NCBI GenBank assembly: GCA_027422505.1
Contig: JAPQWV010000407.1
Location: forward strand, 186,001 to 250,000
Direction: 5' to 3'
Length of the DNA: 64,000 nucleotides
From: Craterostigma plantagineum
Lineage: Eukaryota; Streptophyta; Magnoliopsida; Lamiales; Linderniaceae
Below are positions 21,686 to 33,310 of this stretch, piece after piece; within the stretch, counting starts at the first letter, position 1; each line of letters starts with the position of its first letter. Position numbers and translations under genes: made by a program. The notes beneath the pieces were generated by a model that made no database searches, was not told the DNA's origin, and saw nothing but the letters and a program-made list of their open reading frames with translations.

Positions 21686-24113
21686 TTAGAATTCGTCGTC
21701 GTCGTCGTCATCCTCGGCGATATGCTTGGCAAGCTCTTGCTCTTGCTGATGCCTCTCTCTCCTCTTCTCATCAATCTCCTTTTCCTTGTGAGAATTAAGG
21801 GGAAACCTAAGCGCACGAACAGCTTCATTGTGCATGTTGAGGCAGAACGCGACCCTCGAATTGAAAGCAATCTGAGGCTCATTGGTGGAGTATATATCGC
21901 CACTCTCCTTCGACAGCATCCACCCGTTGCCATGGTCCAAGGTGGCGTCAACGGCCCCGTCTCTGATGGCTTTCGCCACTATGCTCTCGGCGTCCGCAAT
22001 GGGGTTTGCAGAGTCGAGCTTCAATTTCTCGGCGACGTCTGCGATGGAAATCCTTGAGTAGGACAAGCTGATGTTGCGTAGGCCCGTTCGAATGACGTTG
22101 TGGCGCAGCCTTACGATTAAGTTGTTCGTTCGGTCAGAAGTGAAGGTGCTGGAGAATTTCTCGGCCACGCTCTTGAATAGCTCTAAATCCCCAATTCGCA
22201 CGGCCTGGCGTATGACATATATAAGATAAAGAACTTCATGGTGAAATTGACGTTAGAGAAACAAGACGAGCATTTGAACTCACATTTGTAAGCTCAAAGT
22301 ATGGCCTTAATGCTTTTTCCATCCCTTTCTGCATGAAGACTGTTCTTTCGGGAATCTCTCCAAGAAGCAGGCGGACGATTACGGCCCATTTGTTGCACTG
22401 AACTCTGAAACCGAGAGCAGACACGGGTGCTTTCCTGGCAGCTTGGAGGAGAGATTCTTTGGCATCAGTGTACTCTAACTGAATCGTTCTAATCTTCCCA
22501 AGGTAAAACAGGTATCGACAGAACTGCATAGTATGGAGGGGGCTAGTGGAATCAGAAGAAGAGATAGAGATGCATATGTTTTTCATGAGTTACAATATAT
22601 TAATGTCATTATATTTGGTAGAAAAGCATTTCTTGCCAAAGCATTATTCTGCCTTAGCTAAGTGGTAAGTACACATGAAGGGGGAGAAAAGTAACTGGTA
22701 TGGTATGCAACTGTGCTCACATAGTGGAAGATCTTACATGTACGGGCAGATACTAAAGAGGTGCTTCATGAAACTTACCTGATGGTTTGAGTGAGCCTCA
22801 AATCGTGGGGCCTTTGATCTTAGTTTCTCTGCTTGATCATATAAGTTGTAATGAAGGTAATTTCTCAGCAAGAGGTTAAGAAGAGTTTCCTGCATCATTT
22901 CATTTGCCACTAATCAAGATGTACATTCACACCAACTTAATAGATGAACAGCCTTTTGTGTATAAAAATACCTGTCCCAACTCATCGTGGCGTAACGTTG
23001 CAGTTCGGTGCAACAAAAGTAGGTTACTGAAAAAAAAAATATTTCTTCAGACATCTAATCATATGGTCTATGAGCCATATAGTGACTAAGGACAACAACA
23101 ATCACTTTTTTGGAACAGCCAAAGATTAAATGAGCCGAATTGGTAAGAACATTAACATACCCACGTATATCGCCAAGATCACCAGTGAGCTCGTAGCTGA
23201 GGGAGTAGTAAAAGTAGAGCCTGGATGCAACGATATCCACTGTACGCCTGTTGAAGTTCTTTAAACGGGCAATGCTAGCAGATGAACATGCCTTCGCCTT
23301 GAATTCAAAAAATATATGCTCATAAATAATAAGGATTACTAGCAGGAATTGAATTAACTTAATTACATACCTCATCGTATCTCTTCTGGTCAATCAAAAA
23401 TATCAAAACAAGCAAATAGCAATACATCTCGATCTCGGGTAAAAGATGCTTTGCAGGCACTTGAATAGCAGATGTGCCAGTATCAACTTCCATTTCATCA
23501 TCCTACAATCATCGTAAGTGAAATTCATTACTTCATCTAACACATAGGTAATCATAAGATCAGTCAACAAACAATTACGCTACAACCAAATCAGGAAGAT
23601 GCTCGAATCCAGCTTACCTTCGGAACATAAGAAGACAGGCGATAATGCACGTCGGATCCTGGTACAAGTGCAGAATTGAGAAATGCAGAAAGCACAGAAG
23701 CATTTAGCTTTTTTCTGAGCTGAAGCGTCAACCTAACAGCCCTCAATATCCTCCGAACTTCACGAGTATACGCCCCGGTTTCAAGTAGATCAGCTATATC
23801 CTTCAAACCTAACAAAAAAGAAACACGGAAACTAATCAACGCTCCTCGTACGGATTTAAGGATCAATTTTCTCTTTCAAATTGCTCTGATCCAAATTGAG
23901 GACAATGAAATTGAAATACTTTCCTACTTAATACCCTAAAAGGTTTAGGGAAAAAAAATCAGAAAACAAAGATGATCAAACACCAAAAGGTCGCTATTAG
24001 ATTAGAACATAAGGATAGTTAGCAACTTAAAACTCACTTTGAAGAACGGGTGGCGAAGTTCCTGAGAGCGAATTGGAAATTGCAGCTTGCTGTTCCTTCA
24101 TTTCAACGTCCAT
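21686..24113 (-). CDS. RPN3: 26S proteasome non-ATPase subunit RPN3 (PSMD3)
   Basis: Eight exons (24113-24038, 23808-23618, 23502-23371, 23297-23161, 23026-22972, 22889-22779, 22523-22284, 22204-21686) encode 486 residues, matching the usual plant RPN3 length of about 488. The N-terminus is [14 protein letters not shown]-like helices ([34 protein letters not shown]) lead into a C-terminal PCI domain ([29 protein letters not shown]) and an acidic tail with [11 protein letters not shown]3 is a structural lid subunit of the 19S regulatory particle. All phases agree and no defect is seen. Confidence 0.95.
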
Positions 24114-24571
24114 TCTCAAATCTGAGAAAATTAAACAAAGTCGTTCAATTCAACGACGCAAGAATTACACAGAGATAAGCTAACTATCGCCGACTAATAA
24201 TTGATATTCGTCTAAATTGACCTCAAACAGATTACAAGCTGAAATCTCACTTTTCTTTTGCTTCAAGCCAGAACGCAGACGTCAGATTGGGAAAGGGAAC
24301 ATAAAAAGGAAATTAACTCAGAAGTAAAATCTAACGAGCATAGAATCGCCATATGGATTACAAGACACAACTGAAAATGAGCTGCAAACCTTCGCTTCGA
24401 TGAATCGTAAGAAAGCCTTGAATTGAATCGCAACCTTAGAAGACCGACTGAAGGAGTATAAATAAAAGCAGCAAAGACAAAGACACACCCCCGTAAGGGT
24501 GCTACGGTAATTTCCTATTACGTATATTTTTCAAGCAAATTACAGAACTTTATTTTATACACACGTTTATG
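24114..24571. other. Intergenic region upstream of RPN3
   Basis: No coding sequence is supported. The first part should be the 5' UTR and promoter of RPN3, and the last part the 3' UTR of the FAD monooxygenase gene. Confidence 0.5.
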
Positions 24572-26361
24572 TTACAAATCGAGCCTTCCACAGTCAAACT
24601 CAGACATGATTAACAGAACCCCAGCCAAGAATCTAGGCAGCAACACATCCCTCAAGAAACTGACAACAACTGCGTCACTCTGCTGTACGAATCCCACCAC
24701 ATAAGCCGAACTCACCAGCTTGGCAGATCTCCATCTCCTTTCTCCAGCATACTTTCTCAAACCATTCTTGATCCACTTGCACACAGCTTCGTCTGTGTTT
24801 TCTTGCGTTTCGAGCCTTGACCTTGGCTCTCTCCTCAAAGCATCGCCCAGAACTCTGGCCAAGACGACGCCGTCTTCCAGGGCCGAACAGCCGCCCTGGC
24901 CTATGTCGGGCGTCATAGGGTGTAAGGCATCTCCTGCCACGGCTACATTGTCTTTGCTGATGTTGCAAACCCATAAAAGCTCCCAAGGTCGTCTGTATGT
25001 CAACTGTGACCATACCATGCCCTCTAAATCTGTTCTCTCAAAGACTTCCTTGACCTTGTCTGGGACGTTTCCTAAATTGCTTAGTACGAACTTTTTCAGC
25101 TCTGCCCTGTCTTTTTCTACTCCTACATCTGCGTGAATATGTCAAACAGTTGTATGTATTGGTGGTGGTGGTAATACAACATTTTAGACTCTGTTTCTGG
25201 TTGAAATAGCTCTAATCTAGAGAAAAATATGGATCACCTTGAGTTGAAGGTATGTAAGTGAAAAACCAGTAGACTGTGTGATCATCGCAGGGAGTGACAC
25301 CATATCTGACCCCATTTCCGAAGAACACCAAGAAATCGGGTTCGAAACCGTGTCCATCTTTGAACTCAGCATAGCCTCTTATCGATGCTCGCCCTGCTAG
25401 TGAAGGCTTGTTAAAGCCTAGAAACTTGGCCACCACCGAGTTCACTCCATCGCATCCAATCAGCGCCTTTTACACTTATTATAAGTAAGAAACGTTGTGA
25501 TTGTAATACGATGTGTTGCACTCTATGAGATACCTTAGTCTTGATTATGGTTCCGTCAGCGAGATGAACTGACTTGAAGAAACCATAATCTTCTATGTGC
25601 ACCACTTTGGATGAATATCTGAGATGAACTGACTTGAAGAAACCATAATCTTCTATGTGCACCACTTTGGATGAATATCTGATGGTGCCTTGTGGAAGTT
25701 CGTTCCTCAATGTCTCGATCAGTACCCTCCTATTGATACGCCGAACTTCATGATCGTCGCTATGTATGCAATGAAGACTTGTTATAATCGAAGTCAATGT
25801 AAGTATCGATCAACCTTATATCTGAACTCAAAGCTCACTTCACAGATATTTCTGCAGTTGGTAGTCCAGATACCACTGAGGTTGTAATAAGCCTGCATAA
25901 GTAAAACAAAGTATTCCTATATCTCTTCTCTATCTAATCAATAACGACTTAAGGCGGTTCAGACACGATGATGCATTTACCTATTAAGCTTGCTGTGATT
26001 CAGGCGGAGAGTGTCACCGATGCCTATGGCGTCTAATGCTTTCCATGCATTAGTCCACAAAGCCAAGGCAAACCCTTGAACCCGCAATGTTTCAGCTGAT
26101 TCCAACACTAAGCTTCGAATTCCCAACCTATCCACCATTCATTTCAGAAGAAAATCCTCTTCAGTAGAAATACATCATTCAGACGAAGAGAGAGACTGGA
26201 TAAGCTAAAAGTAGTCTTCAGTGCTTATGAAGCTGATAGAAACTCCGATTCTTCGTATATAATCAATCTGTAGAAAGAACGAGAGAAGGAAGGTACCTGT
26301 GAAGACCAAGAGACGTCGTGAGGCCGGCGATTCCAGCGCCGACAATCACCACATCTTCCAT
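24572..26361 (-). CDS. FAD-dependent monooxygenase (MO1/CTF2 type) with internal duplication
   Basis: Six exons (26361-26297, 26127-25981, 25892-25839, 25759-25534, 25466-25238, 25128-24572) encode 425 residues. The N-terminus [20 protein letters not shown] is the dinucleotide-binding GxGxxG fold. CDGVNS is the DG motif, and [15 protein letters not shown] is the second FAD motif of group-A flavoprotein hydroxylases. It resembles Arabidopsis MO1/CTF2 proteins, whose substrates are not well defined. Exon 4 carries a perfect 60-bp tandem duplication (25561-25620 and 25621-25680) that repeats a 20-residue block, residues 116-135 and 136-155, in frame. Relatives have one copy. The insertion lies in the beta-strand region linking the FAD and substrate domains, so effects on folding are possible. 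Confidence 0.9.
25561..25680. repeat. Perfect 60-bp tandem duplication within coding exon
   Basis: 25561-25620 and 25621-25680 are identical over all 60 bases, and the match runs two bases further. The unit preserves the reading frame of the monooxygenase on the minus strand. Confidence 0.97.
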
Positions 26362-26574
26362 ATATGAATAAGTTTCACCGCCTCCGATCAACTTCCGAGA
26401 GACGAGAATTAAAGCTACGGACTCGAACCATTGATACTGATGGAAGAGAATCGATGGAGCGCTAATTGGGCTTCACTTTGGGCCATAAATAAGTAACGAG
26501 CTCGATCTAAATTTCATAATGGAGCCCAAAACGCTAAAGTTACACATTACGTCAGATTATGCTCGAGCATCTCC

Positions 26575-27099
26575 AACCCGCAGCATGAAAATACGGTTAA
26601 TTCTGCACAATAGTATAGCTGCTACAGTGCTTTTACTCCAACTATTTTTTACATTAATTTTCATTCCAACCTATTAGCTCTATTTGCTTTTCTAAAAATC
26701 AAATTCTTATATTAAACTTTATATTATAATAACTAAGAAGTCAATAATATAATAATTAATATTTAAAATTAACTAAATTATGAACTTATCATATTATTTA
26801 ATTATAATATTATTAAATTGAAACGAAAATATAATTAAATAATAGGAAATATTATTTTTACGTTTATTATTATAAGAATATTAAATATTTAAATTAATTA
26901 AAATATTTTTTATTAAATAAATTGAAAATAAATAGAAAGTGCAACACAAATTTTTCTATTAAAAATTGTGTGTACTCTACATCTGGAATACCTCTACTAA
27001 TCAACACAATACTATTGTTGGATATAATTTCTCATTGGAGTAAAGACGTACTTTATTTTTGCGTTTTGCATAAAAATGAAGTACCCGTTGCAGATGCTC
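26575..27099. mobile_element. Probable non-autonomous inverted-repeat transposon, AT-rich
   Basis: The segment begins GAGCATCTCCAACCCG and ends with the inverse of GAGCATCTGCAACGGG, an inverted pair typical of plant GAGCATC-type MITEs. The interior (26640-27060) is very AT-rich and non-coding. No convincing target duplication was found, so the borders are tentative. Confidence 0.55.
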
Positions 27100-27447
27100 T
27101 TTTTAACATTATATTATTACCATAGGCCATAACATAAGGATCTTTTCGTTTCTTTGTCCGCTTATCGTCCCTTTCAAGTATATCATCTACATATCTTGTA
27201 AATATGGGAATCCTTGGAGGAAACTAAGATTCTCAAACACCTGCTATACGAACGAGTAAACACACTACGAAGACAGAAATATGTTTCACTAAGATAAAAG
27301 TTTTCTCGACGAATATGTTTTGTACAGCGTCTACGTAGAAGACGAACACATTCTAAACACATTCACGGATGCTTCCTGTCTGAAACGAAAATACAATTAA
27401 ACCACAGACAAATCCAAGCACATCCATTCTTTGTTCAAACTGTACCA

Positions 27448-28641
27448 TCACCTCAAGTATAATGAGACTAAAAATTGCGAGAAGAGTATGAACTCGCTCA
27501 CAACCGTGGCCGGCGTGCGTATCTCCATGAAAGGAACGACGTCGACCTGAAGCCAGCCCTCGACCGCCGAGCCCACCACTGCACCAGCCACGAGCCCTCC
27601 AATGGTTATAATCGTAGCCTTCCCTGCGTAAAAATTGAGCTCATCTTCAACAGTTCATATTCGCAGTAAATTCAGATCTAAGGGGCTGAATTTTCTTACC
27701 TAGTTTGACGTTTTTCTTGGTCATGAAGTACAAGGAAGCCCCGAAGCTCAAGGCTAGCATAAGGCCGGGAACATCGGCGCCAGCGTACGGTGCATTGGAA
27801 GACACTGAAGCTCCGTTTGCGTACGTTAAGACCATTAGAGCTCCGTAAACGCCAGCTTGGACGCCTAAATCATTAGCTGCTGGCGATTCGATTGAGATGG
27901 GCGCGTTCTTGACGGAGGTTTGGAGCCATTTGGGCATCGATCCTATTTTAGGAGTGTTTATGGGATTAACATCGGCGTAGCGAATGCTGCTATTTACAAC
28001 TTTCCCAGCTCTTCTCCGTGATAAGCTCTTCATTAGCAGCATGTCATATGCAGCCTCTACCTATCAAGCGATGACCAAGATGATCAATTCCCAAATCAAA
28101 AGCCCAATCATTGCAATAAAACAGCCATTAATAGCACCCAAAGGCTGCAATTTCACGGGGAAGAAACAGACATAAGTATCAATCGGACCCAACCCATCTA
28201 TATCCAAAGCTTTATCAGCTGAAATTGCATCTTTTGACGCAGAAATCAACAAAGCTACGAGCTTTAAGCACAAAACGGACACAATAGAGTCTCTATAGAA
28301 GCTAAGGTTCGACAAAACAGTGGGAAAAGAAGGGGGAAAAGAATTACCTGAGCTAGGATTTGTTCGTCGTCTTTACAAGAAGCGACGATCGAGTTCTTGG
28401 CTCTGAGAATATCGTCAAAGGAAGCACCTTCGGACACGCCCAGCACTTTGAGAGCATTCTCCGCCGACATCTCGTACGGCACCGAGTCGTCGGCCCTCGA
28501 ACCGGCCTGAAGAGGGCGGGGCAATAGGCGGCGCGTGAACCCAGCGCCCCTCGCGCCGCCGCGCAAGCCGGAGTGATAGGGTTTGAAGAGGTAAAAATCG
28601 ACAACGAAACGGTTAGGGCGGACTGAGAGAGCCGTCGCCAT
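27448..28641 (-). CDS. CPP1: CPP1/CDF1-like plastid J-like chaperone
   Basis: Three exons (28641-28348, 28060-27700, 27623-27448) give 276 residues. The first 50-odd residues are basic and lack acidic residues, as in a chloroplast transit peptide. The conserved block SAENALKVLGVSEGASFDDILRAKNSIV follows, a J-like domain without the HPD tripeptide, and then EAAYDMLLMKSLSRRRAGKV. The C-terminal half has three or four hydrophobic segments (GVYGALMVLTY, GLMLALSFGASLYF, ITIGGLVAGAVVGSAVEGW, EFILFSQFLVSLYL). Arabidopsis CPP1 holds and stabilises protochlorophyllide oxidoreductase at plastid membranes. The family match is strong by eye across the entire length, ending in VSLYLR. No defects were seen. 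Confidence 0.93.
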
Positions 28642-29780
28642 GGATGATTGAAGCCGAAGATGCAATGAATTTGCTTCTTTTTTGTTCTGCTTTCATTCAC
28701 CAGTGGGTGTGAGGAAGAAAATGAGATTCTTGGGTCATTATTTTGTTCGGACGAAAGATTTGTTGTGGAAGGAAAGGAAATGACGTGGCTTTTGTTGTTT
28801 ATTTTCTGATTCTATCCAATCGCAATTTTATTTAATTTATTAATGTTATTGTCTTTTCATTTCATTTTTCATTTGAAATCAACCGTGTCCTTCACAATTA
28901 CGCATGCAACTATTTTGTTTCCTTGTGCCAAATAATTTGTGGCCACTGTTTCATCTTCATCCCTTCAGCAATTTGTTGGTTGTTGTTAATCCAATGTTCT
29001 TAAAAGAAGCAATTTTCTTGAAAAAAGAACCTTATAACTCCAACAAGAAAATGGAATCTATTATCTTCTTAGAATGTCTTAACCTGAAGATCATAAGCTT
29101 TTATCAGTTGTGTAGGCCTAGGGTAAGTCAGCATCTTATGATGATTTAGTAACATATTTGAACTTCCGTAGTACTTAAATTCAATAAAGAATGCATCTTT
29201 CTTATTCCTCGTATTTACTTGGGATAGAATCGTTCTTGAAAGGCCACGTGTTAATGCTTGCATGAGCTTCTTTCCGACCAAAACGAGATTAAGACACGCC
29301 AAAATATCTGTTACCGACGAATTCAAGAAAAATAGTTAAACAATACGGTAATTTATTCAATTAAATCTTTTCTGTTAAGTTTCATCGGTCAAAACCCAGA
29401 TTTCTAATCCTACCCTGTTGAAACCCCATTGGGTTATCACTATAATCAATGGTTAAGAAGATCCTAAATTAAATTAGACTTTGGCTCTCTGAAGAGTTAA
29501 GCCAAGAACACGGCAAAGAATGTTTCAATGCAGACAATGGAGTCGGCGAGGGGTCCCACATTTACAACCATGTACTTACCGACACGTGTCCTAACATTTT
29601 GGCTCCTTCCCTTTCACTCACCTAAACCACCATGTTCTCTGCGATCACTTTCTTTTCATTCGTCCCATTCATAATAAAAGCCTCACACAAGTTCCTCGAC
29701 AGTGTGTGTGTGTGTTATATTATAACCAATCAAATCTTAATCAAGCTAAATTAGTGTACTTAAACTGTCATTATTATTAC
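28642..29780. other. Intergenic / promoter region with G-boxes
   Basis: No gene is supported. CCACGTGT at 29244-29251 and a palindromic GACACGTGTC at 29581-29590 are G-box/ABRE-like sites. The second lies 190 bp before the small gene at 29781. A TG microsatellite (29701-29713) follows. Confidence 0.5.
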
Positions 29781-30212
29781 ATGGAAGACTCGTCATTAAA
29801 CACTGCTAATTATTGCGCGTACGACGCAGTGTTGAGCGATGATCTATGCTTGTCGTCACCGTTGGCAGACGACGATGGTGATGGTGATGAAATAGAGATG
29901 ATCGAGTTTCAGGGCGAGGGACGCTTATACACTAGCCTGAAGGATGTTCTTCTGCAATCGGTTTCTCCACCGTCTTCGGCGGCGGCGAGCGGTGGAAGCT
30001 GGAAGGAGATACCCATCCGAGATCCGCTGTTGCAGCACGCCGCCTGGGCGTACCTGCAGCCGATGCCGTCGGATCGTGTGGAGGACGGTGGCTCGTGGTG
30101 GAGGCCGGCGCCGGCGGCGGTGGGGAGGAGGTGTCCTGGGCTGTTGAAATGCTTCAGCGACGTCGTTATGGTGCTCTTTAGGAGCTTCTTCTATTCGAGT
30201 AAAGGTGACTGA
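29781..30212 (+). CDS. Small unrecognised plant protein (143 aa)
   Basis: A single-exon frame starting at 29781 encodes 143 residues with plant-like codon use (many G/C third positions). I do not recognise a characterised family. Visible features are an acidic N-terminal third (DDDGDGDEIEMIEF), a conserved-looking core (RLYTSLKDVLLQS, then KEIPIRDPLLQHAAWAYLQPM) and a basic-hydrophobic C-terminus (LLKCFSDVVMVLFRSFFYSS). LKDVL and AWAYLQPM recall small plant proteins of unknown role, but this is a memory-based impression. There is no signal peptide. The ATG at 29706 in the same frame is less likely because its leader is AT-rich and lacks compositional bias. G-box sites upstream hint at stress or light responsiveness. 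Confidence 0.7.
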   Translation: MEDSSLNTANYCAYDAVLSDDLCLSSPLADDDGDGDEIEMIEFQGEGRLYTSLKDVLLQSVSPPSSAAASGGSWKEIPIRDPLLQHAAWAYLQPMPSDRVEDGGSWWRPAPAAVGRRCPGLLKCFSDVVMVLFRSFFYSSKGD

Positions 30213-30743
30213 AGAGAGTCGACGGCGGTTTTGATCTGATAAAGCCGCCGGCGCCGACACACATGACTGATGACACACACAATGGAAGACTCTTTTTGTT
30301 TTTGTTTTTGTTTTTGTCGTTTTTCGGATTAATCCGTGTCCATAAAGCCCAGAGAGAATTTTTTTTGTACATAATTCAATCTCATTGTTCATCTAATGTA
30401 TACATTCTTTTTCCTGGTAGCAACCATTAATTTGTTAGATTCTTACAAGAAACGTGAAGGTGAAAGTATTAGACATTACGATCCAAGAAATGATTAAACA
30501 AATGGCCGTCAGATGAATCTGAGCTGCAACGAACTGATCAAATTTTACAGTCCAAAAACAAAACAAGATTTGAGAAGATGCAAATTAAGTCTCATATCTC
30601 AGTTGCCCTTGAAGGGAAGAAAGTTTCTCTAAAATAATTCAAGTCCAAGACCAAAAGAAGCAGCTTAATTTTTAAATCACAGGTAGAACGAAAAAAAAAA
30701 AAACCATTATGGGATAAACATGAAACCATCAAAACACTGCCTT
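30213..30743. other. Convergent 3' region
   Basis: This region lies between the ends of two convergent genes. A (TTTTTG)n-like run is at 30294-30316 and a poly-A run at 30690-30703. Nothing further is seen. Confidence 0.5.
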
Positions 30744-32429
30744 CTACTCATCGAAAGACTTGCTCTCGGGCTTTCTGCAGAGAATCATATGCATGGGCGT
30801 GAAAATCCCAGTTTCGCCCCCTCTCGTGAGGTAATCAGCAGTCACAAACAGCATTTCGTGCACGTCCACCGTGCCCTTAGGTGCGATCCCGAGCCAAGCC
30901 AGCACAGTCACGAGAATGTGGTTCCTCCAATAAGCGACCCGACCCATCTTCAAACGGGTCCACCAAGGTTTCGAGGGTGGCTTCGCCAAATCCCTCTCCT
31001 CGACAACCTCAAAACCAACCTTCTTTGCCACCTCAGAGATGTCCTTGTAGCTCCTCAAGCCAGGCAATGCATCGCCCCTCTCTATACCTTGGATGACCTC
31101 TAAGTGCTCGGCGTTGTCTCCGCGGTAATGCTCGGTGGTCACCCACTCGTAGGACACATACCTAGCCCCAGGCTTCAACACCCTATAACCACAGATATAA
31201 GTATATTCAATGTTAAACTATATCTTTGCTTTCCACCCCTATAAGGTATCGATTCCCATTCATACACATTGTGTTCTCAAATACGATCCATTAAATCAGT
31301 AGGGATCAACGAAACGATGACAACTTTTCTTTCTATAAAATTGCATAAAAGTAGGAACTTTTGTGGAGCTACTGGGCGTTATCAGACACTATTATCTCAG
31401 TCACAATGCTATAAAGATCGCATCTTTTTCGAAAGGGTCTTCAGAAAACACAAGCAAAATCTCAGCTTGACGCCATTAAAGATCAGATACTATTATCTCA
31501 GTAACAAAGCTATAGAGATGGCATCTTTTTTCAAAGGTGCAGAAACAGAAACAAAAATCTCATCTTGATACTATTATCTCGGTCACAAATCTATAAAAAT
31601 CACATCTTTTTTTGGAAGGCTTTGCAGAAAACACAAACAAGATCTCAGCTTGGCACTGCTATCTCAGTTGCAAAGCTATGAAGATCAAATCTTTTTTGAA
31701 AGGATTTGCAGAAAACACAAACAAAATCTCAGCTTGACGACGCAATTAAGTAACTAAACGAATGAAATTCCTTTCTTACCTGTAGATCTCGGAGTAGACA
31801 TCCTCAAGATTGGGCGCGTGGCATGTCGCCTCAATCGAATACGCCCCATCAAAGCTTCCATCAGCAAAAGGCATCTGAAGAAAATTGCCGCAAACCACCT
31901 CGCACTGCTTGTCCAACCCAGCTTTCTTATTGTGCATTCGAGCCCTCTTCACCTGATATTCATTGATCGTAATACCCACAACGGTTGCCCCAGAATGGGC
32001 AGCAATGGCCCTCATGGGCCCACCCACGCCGCACCCAGCGTCGAGTATGCGCGACCCAGGCCCGACGTTCAAGAGATCCACCGCCATTTCCTCGTGCTTC
32101 CTCGTCGCCTCTCGGTGGGATTTCCCAGGAATCGACGGCGAGAAATGGAAGCTCTGGCCCCATCCCCACTCGTAGATATCGGTCACGAGGTTGTAAAACG
32201 TATCGACGAACGCCGGGACGCTCTCGGCCGTCTCGATTTCCTTGGGGCGGCGGAAGAAGGACCAGTACTGCTTGTAGTTGTCCTGAACCTTTTCTTTGGC
32301 GATTGAGCCGCCGGAGAGATCGACGGCGCGTTTTCCCTTCTGCTCCGCCGATCCCAGGATGCAGATGAACCAGTACAGTCCTCCGCCGAGTAGGAGCGAT
32401 AGAGTGCAGATTAGGGTGAGCGTCTCCAT
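30744..32429 (-). CDS. SMT2: Sterol 24-C-methyltransferase 2 (SMT2)
   Basis: Two exons (32429-31780 and 31182-30744) encode 362 residues. An N-terminal membrane anchor (LTLICTLSLLLGGGLYWFIC) is followed by the plant SMT block DNYKQYWSFFRRPKEIETAE and the sterol-binding region YEWGWGQSFHFSPSIPGKS. Next come SAM-binding motif I LDAGCGVGGPMRA, YSIEATCHAP and the C-terminal YWRNHI ... GGETGIFTPMHMILCRKP. SMT2 adds the second methyl group at C-24 (24-methylenelophenol to 24-ethylidenelophenol), directing flux to sitosterol in the ER. The exon junction splits EIYR/VLKPG. Arabidopsis SMT2 is, as I recall, intronless, so the 597-bp intron and its internal repeats are noted separately. Confidence 0.95.
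31388..31737. repeat. Four-copy minisatellite inside the SMT2 intron
   Basis: Imperfect units of about 80-100 bp start at 31388, 31489, 31569 and 31655. Each has ACTATTATCTCAGT, CAAAGCTATA, a CATCTTTTTT tract, GCAGAAAACACAAACAA and ATCTCAGCTTG in the same order. Nothing indicates coding. Confidence 0.8.
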
Positions 32430-32442
32430 AGGTTTTGCTGAT

Positions 32443-32477
<35 letters not shown>

Positions 32478-33310
32478 GCGTGGTGTGTATTCACTTCATG
32501 TACGAACAAGTCTTATGGGCTTGTGAAACTGAAGGTGAGAAGAGGGTTTCGTGTGGGACCCGCGACAAGTAGTGTGGTGACTATCGAATCCAAACCGACA
32601 AAAAAGTCGTGATTTAATCTTTTATTTATTAAGGAGTCGAGTCATTAACCATTGTCTTGTTTCTTCGAATCTAGCTGCTTTTTCAAAAGGTGCAGAATTA
32701 AGAATTAGATTTTAATTTCACCCAAAAGAAAGAGATGGCTTTCAGTTCGCAGGATTGTTGCAAAATCTTTGTCGTGTAGCAGGAAAACAAAAGATAAAAA
32801 TGCGTTCTTTAATCAGTACGGGCCGACCCATGATGACTCTCGGGTTTGGCCCGCAATCTTCACAGATCTGAGATCGACAAGAGATTCATCACCTATTGAA
32901 GCCCAATCATACTCTGCGTAAAAATTGCGACTTTATCGAGATGATTCAGTCAAAATTAGTTGAGGTGTATTGCAAGACAAGAGGTAGGTTGGCATGGCAG
33001 TGACAGTGTTGTGGAGTGTCTCTGTGGTGGTTTGGTGGAGGCACGTGCGACGCGAGGAAGCCACTGATTAGTGTTGATTGGTCGTTCTTTCTTCTTACAC
33101 ACGTTCCAAAAATATCCCACAATAAAAGATTTGTGGTTGTGTTTAAGCACGTGTTTGATTATTATCCTAGTGCCATTTTCTGCGTTTCTTCATGGCCAGT
33201 ACCAAGTTGGCTTGCTTGGACTCTTAGCAGTAATCGCTTTCCTGGAAATCCAACTATTACAGTGTGAAAACACAGAGCTGAGCTGTGTGGGCGAAAGAAA
33301 TTTAGCAGTA
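32430..33310. other. Divergent promoter region, SMT2 and MFS genes
   Basis: A GA microsatellite (32445-32476) adjoins the SMT2 start and lies in its 5' UTR. The rest holds no supported coding sequence; frames at 33016-33267 and 33071-33628 overlap the first exon of the MFS gene in other frames or intron read-through. Confidence 0.5.
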
